From: WJMT01 sp964599635
GTDB taxonomy: Bacteria > Acidobacteriota > Aminicenantia > Aminicenantales > Aminicenantaceae
DNA length: 64,000 nucleotides
Direction of reading: 5' to 3'
NCBI GenBank assembly: GCA_964599635.1
Contig: CAZRGM010000032.1
Location: 1 to 64,000 of the forward strand
Shown piece by piece: positions 1-7,823 of this stretch (its first letter is position 1; the number at the start of each line of letters is the position of its first letter). The notes beneath the pieces are model-generated. The model made no database searches. It had not been told where the DNA came from and was given only the letters and a program-made list of their open reading frames with translations. A program made the translations under genes and the position numbers.

Positions 1-134
1 TAGGAATTTGGTTTTTTGGTTGCTGCTGATTTTTCCTCCAATTCATCAAATTCCCATTCTCTAAGCGACTTCATCACCTATCATAAGTATAAAATAAAGG
101 AAAAGTCAACAGCAACCAAAAAACCAAATTTCTA
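1..134. repeat. Repeat family A, copy 1 (MITE-like, TIR-bounded)
   Basis: The first 25 bases (1-25) and bases 110-134 are inverted repeats of each other with one mismatch. The left arm begins TAGGAATTTGGTTTTTTGG and the right arm ends CCAAAAAACCAAATTTCTA. The interior matches a second copy at 2521-2630 in the same orientation. The element may begin left of the window. No coding potential is credible; a 61-codon reading frame across it is not supported. The form suggests a non-autonomous transposable element (inference). Confidence 0.6.
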
Positions 135-159
135 TAGTGTACACTGGCTGCTGGCTCAT

Positions 160-314
160 GATCTGGATCTGCTTTTTGATCTGGTGCACACTGCCTTCTG
201 AGCAGGCTCTGGCCCAGCGTCCTAAAAGCCGGGTATTCAAATACATATGATTTTGAAGGAGGATTAAAAGAATGGGATGAAAAAGGATACCCTGTTGTTG
301 TTAAAGACAGGTGA
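160..314 (+). pseudogene. Rhodanese-domain C-terminal remnant, frameshifted
   Basis: Frame 228-314 reads AGYSNTYDFEGGLKEW followed by DEKGYPVVVKDR and a TGA at 312-314. This is the typical end of a rhodanese domain (G-Y-x-N-x-Y-x-x-x-G-G-L-x-x-W, then G-x-P-V). Upstream residues continue in a different frame as C-T-L-P-S-E-Q-A-L-A-Q-R up to about 221. A single extra C near 221 would join the two frames. No start codon or N-terminal half remains, because the repeat at 1-134 abuts it. The stop overlaps the beginning of the reductase gene, so the two were probably an operon. Whether the frameshift is real or a sequencing error is open. Confidence 0.6.
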
Positions 315-322
315 GGTTAATC

Positions 323-1072
323 ATGAAAGGCGAACTAAAAGACAAAATAAGAGAAACACATGATGTAATGACTTTTATATTTGAATTAGATAAACCCATC
401 AATTATGTTCCCGGACAATTTTGTGTAATAAAAATGGATGGGTTTGAAAAAGAACATCCTTTTACTTTTGTTAAACCTGCTAACGGAAAAAAAATCGAAT
501 TCACAATAAAAAGCATGGGAGAATTTACAGAAGCTATGCACAATATGAATATAGGAGATAAAATTGAAGTAAAAGAACCCGAGGGCGAATCTCTAAATTT
601 TGATAAAAGTGTAAAAGAAGATGTAGTCTTTTTGGCCGGAGGATCAGGAATAACGCCTTTTATGGCGGCATTAAGATATATGATTCAGGAAGATATGAAA
701 AATCAGGCAACTTTAATTTTCAGTAATCGAAAAAAAGAAGACATCATATTCGAAAAAGAGCTTGAAGAAATGAGTAAGAAGTATCGTATAAAAGTCATAC
801 ATACTTTGACAAAAGACAATGAAGACTCTTTCAAATACAAACATGGTCATATAGATAAAGAAATGTTAGAAACATACATTCAAAATATTGATAAAAAAAT
901 AATATACATTTGTGGTCCACCTGGGATGGTTGAGGATCTTAGAAAAAAGCTCAAAGAAATGGGAGTTGATGAATCAGCTATCCGATGGGAAGATTGGCAG
1001 ATTGAAGGTAAACACGACGAGGAAAAAAAGATACGGTTGATAACAAATGAAAAAATCAAATCAACAAATTAG
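323..1072 (+). CDS. FAD/NAD(P)-binding oxidoreductase, ferredoxin-NADP reductase fold
   Basis: A 249-residue protein of the FNR superfamily. The N-terminal beta-barrel flavin domain holds the P-G-Q-F element near residue 33 and E-H-P-F-T near 49, in the place of the usual R-x-Y-S FAD motif. The C-terminal NAD(P) domain has GGSGITPF near 111 and the terminal C-G-P-P-G-M motif near 198. There is no ferredoxin domain. The electron partner is unknown. I prefer ATG 323, which has GGTGAGG at 310-316, over the in-frame GTG at 311. The gene follows a rhodanese remnant directly. Codon use is very AT-rich (AAA, ATA), unlike the DUF937 fragment 1 kb downstream, which suggests acquired DNA. Confidence 0.85.
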   Translation: MKGELKDKIRETHDVMTFIFELDKPINYVPGQFCVIKMDGFEKEHPFTFVKPANGKKIEFTIKSMGEFTEAMHNMNIGDKIEVKEPEGESLNFDKSVKEDVVFLAGGSGITPFMAALRYMIQEDMKNQATLIFSNRKKEDIIFEKELEEMSKKYRIKVIHTLTKDNEDSFKYKHGHIDKEMLETYIQNIDKKIIYICGPPGMVEDLRKKLKEMGVDESAIRWEDWQIEGKHDEEKKIRLITNEKIKSTN

Positions 1073-1107
1073 ATTTCAATAAACTCATAAAATTTAGGAG
1101 GGTTAAA

Positions 1108-1152
1108 ATGAAGAACATAAAGAAAGCACAAAAAGCAAGAAAAAATAATTAG
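1108..1152 (+). CDS. 14-residue lysine-rich leader-like ORF
   Basis: The ORF reads MKNIKKAQKARKNN. It has a strong AGGAGGG ribosome-binding site at 1096-1102, and a second AT-rich ORF with its own GGGAGG site follows 18 bases later. The strong initiation signal is the only support. It may be a short peptide, or the truncated head of a small basic protein. No family was recognised. Confidence 0.3.
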   Translation: MKNIKKAQKARKNN

Positions 1153-1170
1153 AATAATGGGAGGATTAAA

Positions 1171-1430
1171 ATGCGGCATAACGAAATACATAAAAAAATA
1201 AATACAGGATCAGAAAAACAAAGGACACAATCGATAAATTAGCTGATAAAAGCCACGAAGGTGTTGATTATGCAGATGAAAAAGTACAAAAAGCAAAAAT
1301 AAAAGCTGAAGAAAAATATCACAAAGTCAAAAGAAAAGTACAAGAGAATCCTGGAAAATCAGTATTGATTTCAGGAGCAGTTGGTGCCATTATTGGTGCG
1401 GTTGCTTCTTTATTAAAAAGGAGGAAATAA
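1171..1430 (+). pseudogene. ElaB/YqjD/DUF883-like membrane-anchored small protein, frameshifted
   Basis: ATG 1171 has a good GGGAGG site but reads only 23 codons to a TAG at 1240-1242. A second frame without a start continues from about 1215 to 1430. It encodes DKLADKSHEGVDYADEKVQK, then a charged amphipathic helix, then ENPGKSVLISGAVGAIIGAV and a final LLKRRK. A coiled charged helix, N-P-x-x-S and a glycine-rich single membrane span ending in basic residues is the layout of ElaB/YqjD/DUF883 proteins, which tether to the inner membrane and can bind ribosomes. One base change near 1215-1240 restores a full-length protein of about 85 residues. Real mutation, sequencing error or programmed shift cannot be told apart here. 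Confidence 0.6.
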
Positions 1431-1431
1431 A

Positions 1432-1656
1432 ATGCCATATGATAAAAAATCTGAACTTCCTGAGAGTATAAAAAACAATTTACCATCAGAAGCTCAAAAA
1501 ATTTTCAAGGAAGCATATAATAGTGCATGGGATCAATACAAAAATCCTTCAGATAGAAGAGGAAATGAATCTAGAGAGGAGGTTGCAAATAAAGTTGCTT
1601 GGTCTGCAGTTAAAAAGAAATACAAAAAAGAAGGGGATAAATGGGTAAAGAAATAA
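1432..1656 (+). CDS. chaB: ChaB family protein
   Basis: A 74-residue protein with the ChaB pattern: P-Y-x-x-x-x-E-L-P at the N-terminus, then L-P-x-x-A-Q-x-I-F-K-E-A-Y-N-S-A-W, and A-W-S-A-V-K-K-K-Y near the end. ChaB is annotated as a regulator of the ChaA cation antiporter. In many genomes it sits with small stress-related proteins and its molecular role is uncertain. It starts one base after the stop of the ElaB-like frame and has GGAGG at 1420-1424 upstream, so it belongs to the same transcript. No chaA is in the window. Confidence 0.85.
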   Translation: MPYDKKSELPESIKNNLPSEAQKIFKEAYNSAWDQYKNPSDRRGNESREEVANKVAWSAVKKKYKKEGDKWVKK

Positions 1657-1836
1657 TCACTTTTTATACAGAATAAAAAACGCTAACAGCCAGCATAACA
1701 GTAAGTGACATGCATTTATAGCATCATATCATTTTTTCGTCCTTCTTCCCAACGCACCCCTTAAATAAAATACACCCCCTATGAAGTGGTCTGGTTGTCA
1801 AGACCAAATCTGATCTTTTTTTAAGGTGTATATCCT

Positions 1837-1990
1837 TTAACATGCTGAAGCCATTTGCATCTGACGATAAGCCTCAAGGGGCGTATCGTATTCCCCTAAA
1901 GATTGATGCAGCCTCTCTTGATTATATTTTCGGATAAATTCCCCGATGCTTGCTCTACATTCTGCTGCCGAATGCTCAATCCCTTGTGTT
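1837..1990 (-). mobile_element. IS3-family transposase C-terminal remnant
   Basis: Read on the minus strand, the stretch ending at the TAA at 1837-1839 encodes SIGEFIRKYNQERLHQSLGE, then YDTPLEAY and a short tail. This is the signature of the IS3-type integrase core C-terminus (Y-N-x-x-R-x-H-x-x-L-G-x-x-T-P-x-E-x-Y). Upstream the frame can be followed only to about 1990 before it degrades. No N-terminal half, orfA or clear terminal inverted repeats remain. The stump lies between chaB and the DUF937 remnant, and its insertion or excision may explain why the latter lost its 5' end. Other sequence in 1657-2050 shows no gene. Confidence 0.7.
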
Positions 1991-2053
1991 CCTTTTCCAC
2001 AAGCTCTCTCTTTAGAGGTTCTGGATTTGCTTGTACTTTTTTTTTAGAAATTC

Positions 2054-2428
2054 ACCTTAAATTACGACCCTTTTTGGTCTGAATCTAATGAACCATTATA
2101 CATTCTTGGAGGCCTGAAAAGGCAGATGGAAACCCGCGGCGGCGCCGATCGGGTCAATCACATCCTCAACAAATACGGCAAGGATGATGTGCTGGACCAT
2201 ATTGGAGACGAGCTGAAAGTCCGTGCTCAAGATACAAATCCCGATCCTCGCCTGGGAGGACTTTTGGGGGAATCCGGGGTTCAGGCCGCCGGGCTGATGG
2301 GAAAGAAGTTCAATATGGACAGCGGGGTGATCCAAAAACTGATCCCTATGCTGGCTCCCATCATTCTCGGAGTGTTAACGCGCAAGAGGGACCGCGATGG
2401 AATGGGCAGAGGCGGCCGGAGACGCTGA
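2054..2428 (+). pseudogene. DUF937 protein, 5'-truncated
   Basis: The open frame from 2054 to 2428 has no start in its first part. It contains ILGGLKRQMETRGGADRVN, then KYGKDDVLDHIG, LGGLLGESGVQAAGLMGKKF, and a final SGVIQKLIPMLAPIILGVLT. These are the middle and end of DUF937 proteins. DUF937 function is unknown. A start at ATG 2126 would give 100 residues but would leave out family-conserved sequence that is readable upstream, so the gene is more likely truncated. The stretch is clearly GC-richer than the genes on either side. That points to a different origin or to preserved ancestral sequence within an AT-rich island. Confidence 0.6.
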
Positions 2429-2520
2429 AGACCGGCCGAAAAAATTTCGCTATTCGACATACGTCGGCTGTTGACTCCGTGCTCTAGCGCCCGAGATCAT
2501 TTTCAAACGCCATTTAATGA

Positions 2521-2630
2521 TAGGAAATTCGTTTTTCTTTTGCTGTTGAATTTTACTCCATTTCATCAAATTCACATTCTCTAAGCAACTTCACCGCCCA
2601 TCATACATATAAAATAACAAAAAAATCAAC
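2521..2630. repeat. Repeat family A, copy 2 (degenerate right end)
   Basis: About 83 percent identical by eye to bases 1-110, same orientation and same length. The shared core includes CATTCTCTAAG at 2574-2584. The right inverted arm present in copy 1 is not recognisable after 2630, so this copy is eroded. It lies in the gap 2429-2747, where no other gene or RNA could be supported. Together the two copies bracket the cargo at 135-2520. Confidence 0.55.
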
Positions 2631-2783
2631 AATGTAACCCAGAGAAAGAGGAGAACATCAGAAAATCAGCCTTGGTTGTATTGTGATTCGGTTCGGATTG
2701 AAATGACGGTTTTAGGTATCTGAAAATCACGAAAAGTCATTGACAAGATGGGTTTTGTCTATATAAAATCTTCACGGAAAGAA

Positions 2784-4685
2784 ATGATAATAAAAAAAAA
2801 CACAATTTTCATTTTGTTGATTGTGGTAGTGCTCAGTGTGTTGGCCCTTTTTTATTTTCTCTCCTGCAAAAATCCAGCGGTTATTGAGTTTATCTTTGAG
2901 AAGAATAAAAGCGATGCCCGACCAGTCAAATTGGGCAGAGAATATCGCATGGCTTTGAATTGTCCGGTCCCTGGAAAATTGACCGTGGACGCAAAGATTC
3001 CGCCTGCTGCAACGCTCAGATTTGGTTATGGACTTGCTTATCGTCCCAAGCAGAAGAAACCGGTTCCTGTTGTCTTCAGTGTCCTTCTTAAAGTCGGAAA
3101 TCAGGAACATATGATTTTTGAGCGTGTGTTTGATGAATACGGAACTTGGAAAGAAGCCGAAGTTCCTTTAGATAGCCAATCCCTAAAGCAAGTTAAACTT
3201 GGGAAATCAAAACTTATTTTTGAAACAGAGGTGGATTCTTCGAAAAACAAAGATATGCCCAATAACCTGCATGCTTTTTTCGCAGATCCGATCCTCATCG
3301 ATTCCAATCGTCCCTTGAAAAAAAGGCCCAATATTATTCTTGTTTCCATAGATACTTTGAGGGCGGATCACCTGCACTGCTATGGATATTATCGGAAAGA
3401 CATTTCCCCATTTATAGATTCACTGGCAGAAAAAGGGATCCTTTTTGATCAGACCATCAGTCAGTGCCCATGGACAACGCCTTCACATGCCTCGATTTTT
3501 ACCGGACTCTATCCCTCATCTCACGGTGTGAATCAAACCATATTCCTTCTCGTGAGAGCCAGAAGCAACCGGGAAATCGATATCACTTATCAGGGATTAG
3601 ATCCAAATATACCCACCATTGCATCCAGATTTCGCAAAAAAAACTATATCACTCAGGCATTCTGCGGAGGGGGTACTGTTTCCGGAGATATCGGCTTTGC
3701 CCATTCCCACTCCGGTTATGCAGAGATTGATTTTGCAAAGGAAGGCACTGAACTTGTCAAAAAATGGATTGATAAGCACAAAGACCTTCCTTTTTATCTT
3801 TTCCTCCATACATTCAGAGTGCATGCTCCCTACACAGATCTTCATTATGCCCATGAAGTGCTCAACGCTGAACAAACCGATTCTCTTCAAGATTTTTTCA
3901 AAAATGCAGATAAAGTCCTTGCTGACCAACCGAAGAAGCTGAAACAGTTGGGAGTCCTCCGAAAACAGGTGACAGAAGCTCTGTATGATGGAGGCATCCA
4001 TGAGACGGATAAAAAGCTGGAAGAGATCGTCGTTTATTTGGAAGAGATCGGACTGCTCGATTCGACCATAATTATGCTTACTAGTGATCATGGAGAAGAA
4101 TTTGGGGAACACGATCCAAATAACATATACGACAGCCACGGGAAAACTCTTTATGATGAAGTTATTCGAGTTCCCTTAATTCTCTATATTCCCAAATCAG
4201 AATACTCCGGATGTAGAATCAAATCCCAAGTCCGGCTTATTGACCTTTTCCCCACCCTGTGCGATTTAGCGAATATCAAATACCACAAGCCTGACCTTCA
4301 AGGCAGAAGCCTGATTCCTTTGATTCAGGGCAAAGAAAATCAATCAAGGGATGCCTTCTCAGAAGCCATAGTAACTGGTCCGGAAAAAAAATCCATACGC
4401 AGGCCAGATTCCAAATATATCTATACTTTTAAAATCAAAGACAATACTCTCCCCAGAGGCCTGATATCCCATCATCCAGGGTATGAAGAATTTTACTTAT
4501 TGGATCAGGATCCAGGCGAAAAGAAAAACTTGGCTCCTGTAAAGCCTGATTCCTGTCTTGGACTGCTTGAGCTGATCAATAAGACACTTACTCGTAAGCC
4601 AGCTTCAGTCCGAGACCTAAAATTCAACATAAAAATTGATAAAGACACAGAGAAAAAATTAAAATCTCTGGGATATATTAAGTAG
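2784..4685 (+). CDS. Sulfatase-fold (alkaline phosphatase superfamily) membrane-anchored enzyme
   Basis: About 633 residues from ATG 2784, which has GGAAAG at 2775-2780; an in-frame ATG at 2748 adds 12 less likely residues. The N-terminus is a hydrophobic anchor (residues 5-27) ending in F-L-S-C, close to but not a clean lipobox. A beta-rich stretch follows. The sulfatase domain starts at RPNIILVSIDTLRADHLHCY (D-T metal site). The nucleophile region reads CPWTTPSHASIFTGLYPSSH: Thr sits where type I sulfatases have Cys or Ser, and H replaces the following Arg. The metal motif T-S-D-H-G-E-E-F-G-E-H comes later. A Thr nucleophile is known in phosphoglycerol and phosphoethanolamine transferases, so phosphatase or transferase activity is as likely as sulfatase. 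The C-terminus is LKSLGYIK, as in the gene at 14924-16558. Confidence 0.8.
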   Translation: MIIKKNTIFILLIVVVLSVLALFYFLSCKNPAVIEFIFEKNKSDARPVKLGREYRMALNCPVPGKLTVDAKIPPAATLRFGYGLAYRPKQKKPVPVVFSVLLKVGNQEHMIFERVFDEYGTWKEAEVPLDSQSLKQVKLGKSKLIFETEVDSSKNKDMPNNLHAFFADPILIDSNRPLKKRPNIILVSIDTLRADHLHCYGYYRKDISPFIDSLAEKGILFDQTISQCPWTTPSHASIFTGLYPSSHGVNQTIFLLVRARSNREIDITYQGLDPNIPTIASRFRKKNYITQAFCGGGTVSGDIGFAHSHSGYAEIDFAKEGTELVKKWIDKHKDLPFYLFLHTFRVHAPYTDLHYAHEVLNAEQTDSLQDFFKNADKVLADQPKKLKQLGVLRKQVTEALYDGGIHETDKKLEEIVVYLEEIGLLDSTIIMLTSDHGEEFGEHDPNNIYDSHGKTLYDEVIRVPLILYIPKSEYSGCRIKSQVRLIDLFPTLCDLANIKYHKPDLQGRSLIPLIQGKENQSRDAFSEAIVTGPEKKSIRRPDSKYIYTFKIKDNTLPRGLISHHPGYEEFYLLDQDPGEKKNLAPVKPDSCLGLLELINKTLTRKPASVRDLKFNIKIDKDTEKKLKSLGYIK

Positions 4686-4972
4686 ATGGGAAGATTTCAA
4701 TATGTCCTTTAAGAAAAATATGATAAATATTTATTGCTGTGGAATTAACCCAGCATATTATGATAGTATCTTTTGAGTATCTTTTGTGTATTTTGGGGGT
4801 CAGACCTGCGGAACTTATTGATAATTAACAAACTAAGCTATTTTATAGGGTCAATATCGTCCTTAAAATGAGGTTTTTGGGGTAGTTTTGGGGACTATAA
4901 ATATTGGTATCAGCAGGGTCAAGTCCTTGATAATGAATAATAATCTGCGGTGCATCCTGCTTTTTTATTTAT
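4686..4972. other. Intergenic region between converging genes, no gene seen
   Basis: The 287-base gap between two converging genes is AT-rich. It contains GGGGGTCAGACCTGC at 4794-4808, a sequence type often seen in dispersed intergenic repeats of other genomes. I see no coding frame, RNA or clear terminator hairpin on either strand. Confidence 0.4.
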
Positions 4973-7351
4973 CTATCTATTGTCGAAATTGTTAGTTCCG
5001 ATTCCGATTCGGTCTAGAATGATCACCCCTTCTTGACTTTTGTCAAAAACAAAATTAATTTTTTTCAAGAGAACAGGATCAAATTCTGAATATTTTTCTG
5101 AAAAAATTGAGAGAGGAAGTTCAAAAACTTGAAGGGTTGGCTCATAAGCATCTCCATAGATATTTTTTTCTTTTTTCATTTTGGTAAACCGAGACTTTAA
5201 AACAGGCGGGATCAACCTAAATTCAGACAAAAGAATTTTGGCTTTATGACCTTGGTGATCTTCAAGCTCTATACTTATATCAAGCGGTTCTTCCATTTCT
5301 TTTTTTTCTTTTTCATCACTCTTATTCTTCTTTTTTTGATCTTCTTTTTTATCTTTTTTTTCTAATTTTTCTTTAACTTTATTTTCTCCTTCTTTTTCTT
5401 CCTCTGGCTCAGGAGGTTCTTCATCTGCGGGGGCCAGGGAAAATATCAAAAAGGAATCCTTCTTCACATTCAATTCAGTAAGATTATCTTTAGTGAGTTC
5501 AATGGAGTAGATAGGTTCTTTTTCCTGATTTCTCCATCCCACAAAGACCACATTATTGTCTTTATTCCCTCTTTTCCGAAACCCAAGGTTTTCCTCTCTC
5601 CAGACTTCCAGATCCTGGCTGCTGATTCGGCTGCCTTTGAGAGAAGCTGTCGTGACATCCGCATCTTCATCAAAATGAGCAATGGAGTTGAAATGTGAAT
5701 CCTCAAACCGGTTGATGTAAATATCGCCGGGAAGCCACTCCCGGACACACCGATAATCCCGGAACAGGGGAATATAACCCTTTTTATCCATTAAATTGGC
5801 TTCCATAAAAGCTGTGAAATAGACAAGGGCGATTGTTCTCTGCTTTTTCCCCTCTAATAAAGCTTTTCGGTTCAACATCAATCCCCCGGGCATCCCCCAG
5901 TCATTATTTCCCCAAACTGTGTTGAACTGACCGTGATTGGAACGGTATGAATAAAGATAGGATTTAAACCAATATTTTTCGTCTGTAAATTCAACCCGAT
6001 TGTACTGGCGGACCCCCGAAAAGGAGGACACATCCGCATCATGGGCACCCTGAACAGTCAAATAATTTACATTTTCCAAAGGAGTGGGCCGACCAGCAGG
6101 TTTGTACTGACCATCACTGGGAGCAATGGCGATGATGGCTTGGATATTAAAATTAAAGTCAAACTCCACAGTGGCGTCATCCGGATAATGGGAGAGGCGG
6201 TTAAATGAACCAGCGATGGCGGCGGCTTCTCCTCCCCGTGAATGTCCGATCAATCCAATCCTGTTCATATCAACTAGAGAGTGAAACAGATTCTCTTCAT
6301 TCTGGCTCCACTCCCTCCAAAGCTTCAGATGCTGGAGCAGCATCCAGCCCCTTCCATCATTCTCAGTCTTTAAAGGACCAAATAAGTGGCCGTTAAAAAA
6401 ATTCTCATCCACTGACACAAAAATAAATCCTCGGCTCGCCAGGTGTTCACCCAAATAAGCGTATCCAGGGTCTGAATAATCAGCCATATTGTGATTGCCG
6501 TGAACACATAAAATCAGAGGAAAGGGTCCCTTTCCTGAAGGATACCAAACCCGCCCGTTTCGAGGAAACTTCTCAAAATCAAATCCCCAAAACCAGTGCC
6601 TGAGTTTCATCATAAATCCCTTGCTTCCTCTGACAAAGTCAGAAGCATCTACAGGTTCAGTCTTTATATCCACTTTCTCACCAAATTCAGGCCTTTTTTT
6701 ATCTGTCCCGCTTCCATAAGTCATATATTCGATTTCATAGGAACCGGGTAGAGATGGGTTCGGCATATCCAGAGTTTTAACTTGTAAAACAGGGGATTTG
6801 GCTTCAACCAAATGGTCGGTGCTTCCGGAATCACTGAGCCAAAAAATAATATAAATATTTAACACGCCTGTAGCAACAAGGGCGGCAATAACAAAAATCT
6901 TTTTTGTTACCGAATGCAGGCTGAATTTTTTTTTGAAAATCTGAGCCAGGGCTCCTCCCATGAGAGCCCAGCTTAATCCCAAGAAAATACCTTTGAGGAG
7001 ACTCTGATTAAGCGGAAATTCACTCATGTAATAAACGAAAACAGCTAGGGCTGCCGTGCCAATAAAGGTTACAAATCGGGGTATCACAAATAGGATTTTT
7101 AGAAAGATGATGATTAACAGTCCAATGACCGCAGCAGCAATCAAATAAAAAAGAGCTCCGCTTAAGGGGCTTAAAAGACCAGGCAGGCCGGGGCGAACAA
7201 AAATTCCATGAACCACTCCTACAATAAAAATCAGCACTATCAGTGCTGCGGCAGCCCCTTTCCTCACTTCTGAGGAAGGCTTGACTTTTTCCCAGTTTTT
7301 TGAAATCCATGAAGTGAATTTCTTCCAGAAATTTGGTTTCTTTTGATTCAA
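4973..7351 (-). CDS. Multi-pass membrane protein with C-terminal alpha/beta hydrolase domain
   Basis: A 792-residue protein. Residues about 30-175 contain several hydrophobic spans, followed by an exported or cytoplasmic alpha/beta hydrolase domain. That domain has the oxyanion region GPFPLILCVHGNHNMADYS near 280 and the nucleophile elbow G-H-S-R-G-G near 370, as in dienelactone-hydrolase, chlorophyllase and PET-hydrolase-like enzymes. The C-terminal third has a beta-rich domain split by a strongly charged Glu/Lys linker near 660-705. The start is TTG 7351, preceded by AAAGGAGT. The substrate is unknown. The size and the fused membrane region are unusual for this hydrolase group. A family B repeat lies 26 bases upstream of the start. 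Confidence 0.7.
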   Translation of the reverse strand: MNQKKPNFWKKFTSWISKNWEKVKPSSEVRKGAAAALIVLIFIVGVVHGIFVRPGLPGLLSPLSGALFYLIAAAVIGLLIIIFLKILFVIPRFVTFIGTAALAVFVYYMSEFPLNQSLLKGIFLGLSWALMGGALAQIFKKKFSLHSVTKKIFVIAALVATGVLNIYIIFWLSDSGSTDHLVEAKSPVLQVKTLDMPNPSLPGSYEIEYMTYGSGTDKKRPEFGEKVDIKTEPVDASDFVRGSKGFMMKLRHWFWGFDFEKFPRNGRVWYPSGKGPFPLILCVHGNHNMADYSDPGYAYLGEHLASRGFIFVSVDENFFNGHLFGPLKTENDGRGWMLLQHLKLWREWSQNEENLFHSLVDMNRIGLIGHSRGGEAAAIAGSFNRLSHYPDDATVEFDFNFNIQAIIAIAPSDGQYKPAGRPTPLENVNYLTVQGAHDADVSSFSGVRQYNRVEFTDEKYWFKSYLYSYRSNHGQFNTVWGNNDWGMPGGLMLNRKALLEGKKQRTIALVYFTAFMEANLMDKKGYIPLFRDYRCVREWLPGDIYINRFEDSHFNSIAHFDEDADVTTASLKGSRISSQDLEVWREENLGFRKRGNKDNNVVFVGWRNQEKEPIYSIELTKDNLTELNVKKDSFLIFSLAPADEEPPEPEEEKEGENKVKEKLEKKDKKEDQKKKNKSDEKEKKEMEEPLDISIELEDHQGHKAKILLSEFRLIPPVLKSRFTKMKKEKNIYGDAYEPTLQVFELPLSIFSEKYSEFDPVLLKKINFVFDKSQEGVIILDRIGIGTNNFDNR

Positions 7352-7376
7352 TGTGGACTCCTTTAAAAATGTATTG

Positions 7377-7510
7377 ACTGGACCTATTCATAAAAAATAG
7401 CGATTTTTTTATTATCAATTTATTTTCAGCGATGTACAAGATTTTTTAAAAAATAATGAGTTGAAAATTTTTCCTGTTTGTATTTTTATTTGAATCGTCA
7501 TTTTTTTTTC
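7377..7510. repeat. Repeat family B, copy 1 (left half)
   Basis: It begins CTGGACCTATTCATAAAAAA and runs parallel to the left half of the full copies at 10361 and 32524, through the A-T-C-G-T-C-A-T-T-T-T-T-T block near 7495-7508. The right half is missing. The element lies just upstream of the minus-strand hydrolase start. Like the others it holds nested A/T-rich inverted repeats. Confidence 0.6.
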
Positions 7511-7585
7511 TTCTTCAATGTCGCTTCATCATAGAGGTAAATAAGTAAGCTGTGCCCAGTTTAAATAAAGCGACTTCTCTGGTGT

Positions 7586-7598
7586 CATTTGGTATAAT
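7586..7598 (+). promoter_or_regulatory. Extended -10 promoter
   Basis: TTTGGTATAAT has a perfect TATAAT at 7593-7598 with an upstream TGG extension. No good -35 is visible. It faces the small ORF at 7643 and is the only support for transcription of that ORF. Confidence 0.45.
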
Positions 7599-7642
7599 AA
7601 TTGCGTTGTTTGGAAGGAACTTTATTTCTTCCTTTAGAGATT

Positions 7643-7813
7643 ATGGCTCAACAAAAGGTGAAGGGTGATGCCTTAAAAAGAATATTTTTTCCTTTTTTAT
7701 TCTTCATCATCCCTGTCCTTTCATCGAATCTTCAGGCGAAACATATCTTTCTCAGAATGTCACTGGGCCTTGTCTCCGGAGGGTTATTAATGATTCCCTT
7801 TCTCACCTCATAA
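7643..7813 (+). CDS. Possible small membrane protein, unrecognised
   Basis: A 56-residue frame from ATG 7643 has a basic N-terminus (QQKVKGDALKR) and two hydrophobic stretches (FFPFLFFIIPVLSS and LGLVSGGLLMIPFLTS). An extended -10 lies 45 bases upstream, but the ribosome-binding site is weak. No family was recognised. It may be a real two-span peptide, a remnant, or chance. It converges with the DUF523 gene, which ends at 7824. Confidence 0.25.
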   Translation: MAQQKVKGDALKRIFFPFLFFIIPVLSSNLQAKHIFLRMSLGLVSGGLLMIPFLTS

Positions 7814-7823
7814 AAATTTTTTG

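Noticed and set aside
16..201. 61-residue plus-strand ORF at the window start
   Set aside because: It crosses the inverted-repeat ends of family A and the rhodanese remnant in a frame without recognisable motifs.
2096..2335. 79-residue minus-strand ORF over the DUF937 remnant
   Set aside because: Shadow of a GC-rich frame. The plus strand carries recognisable DUF937 motifs and the minus frame has none.
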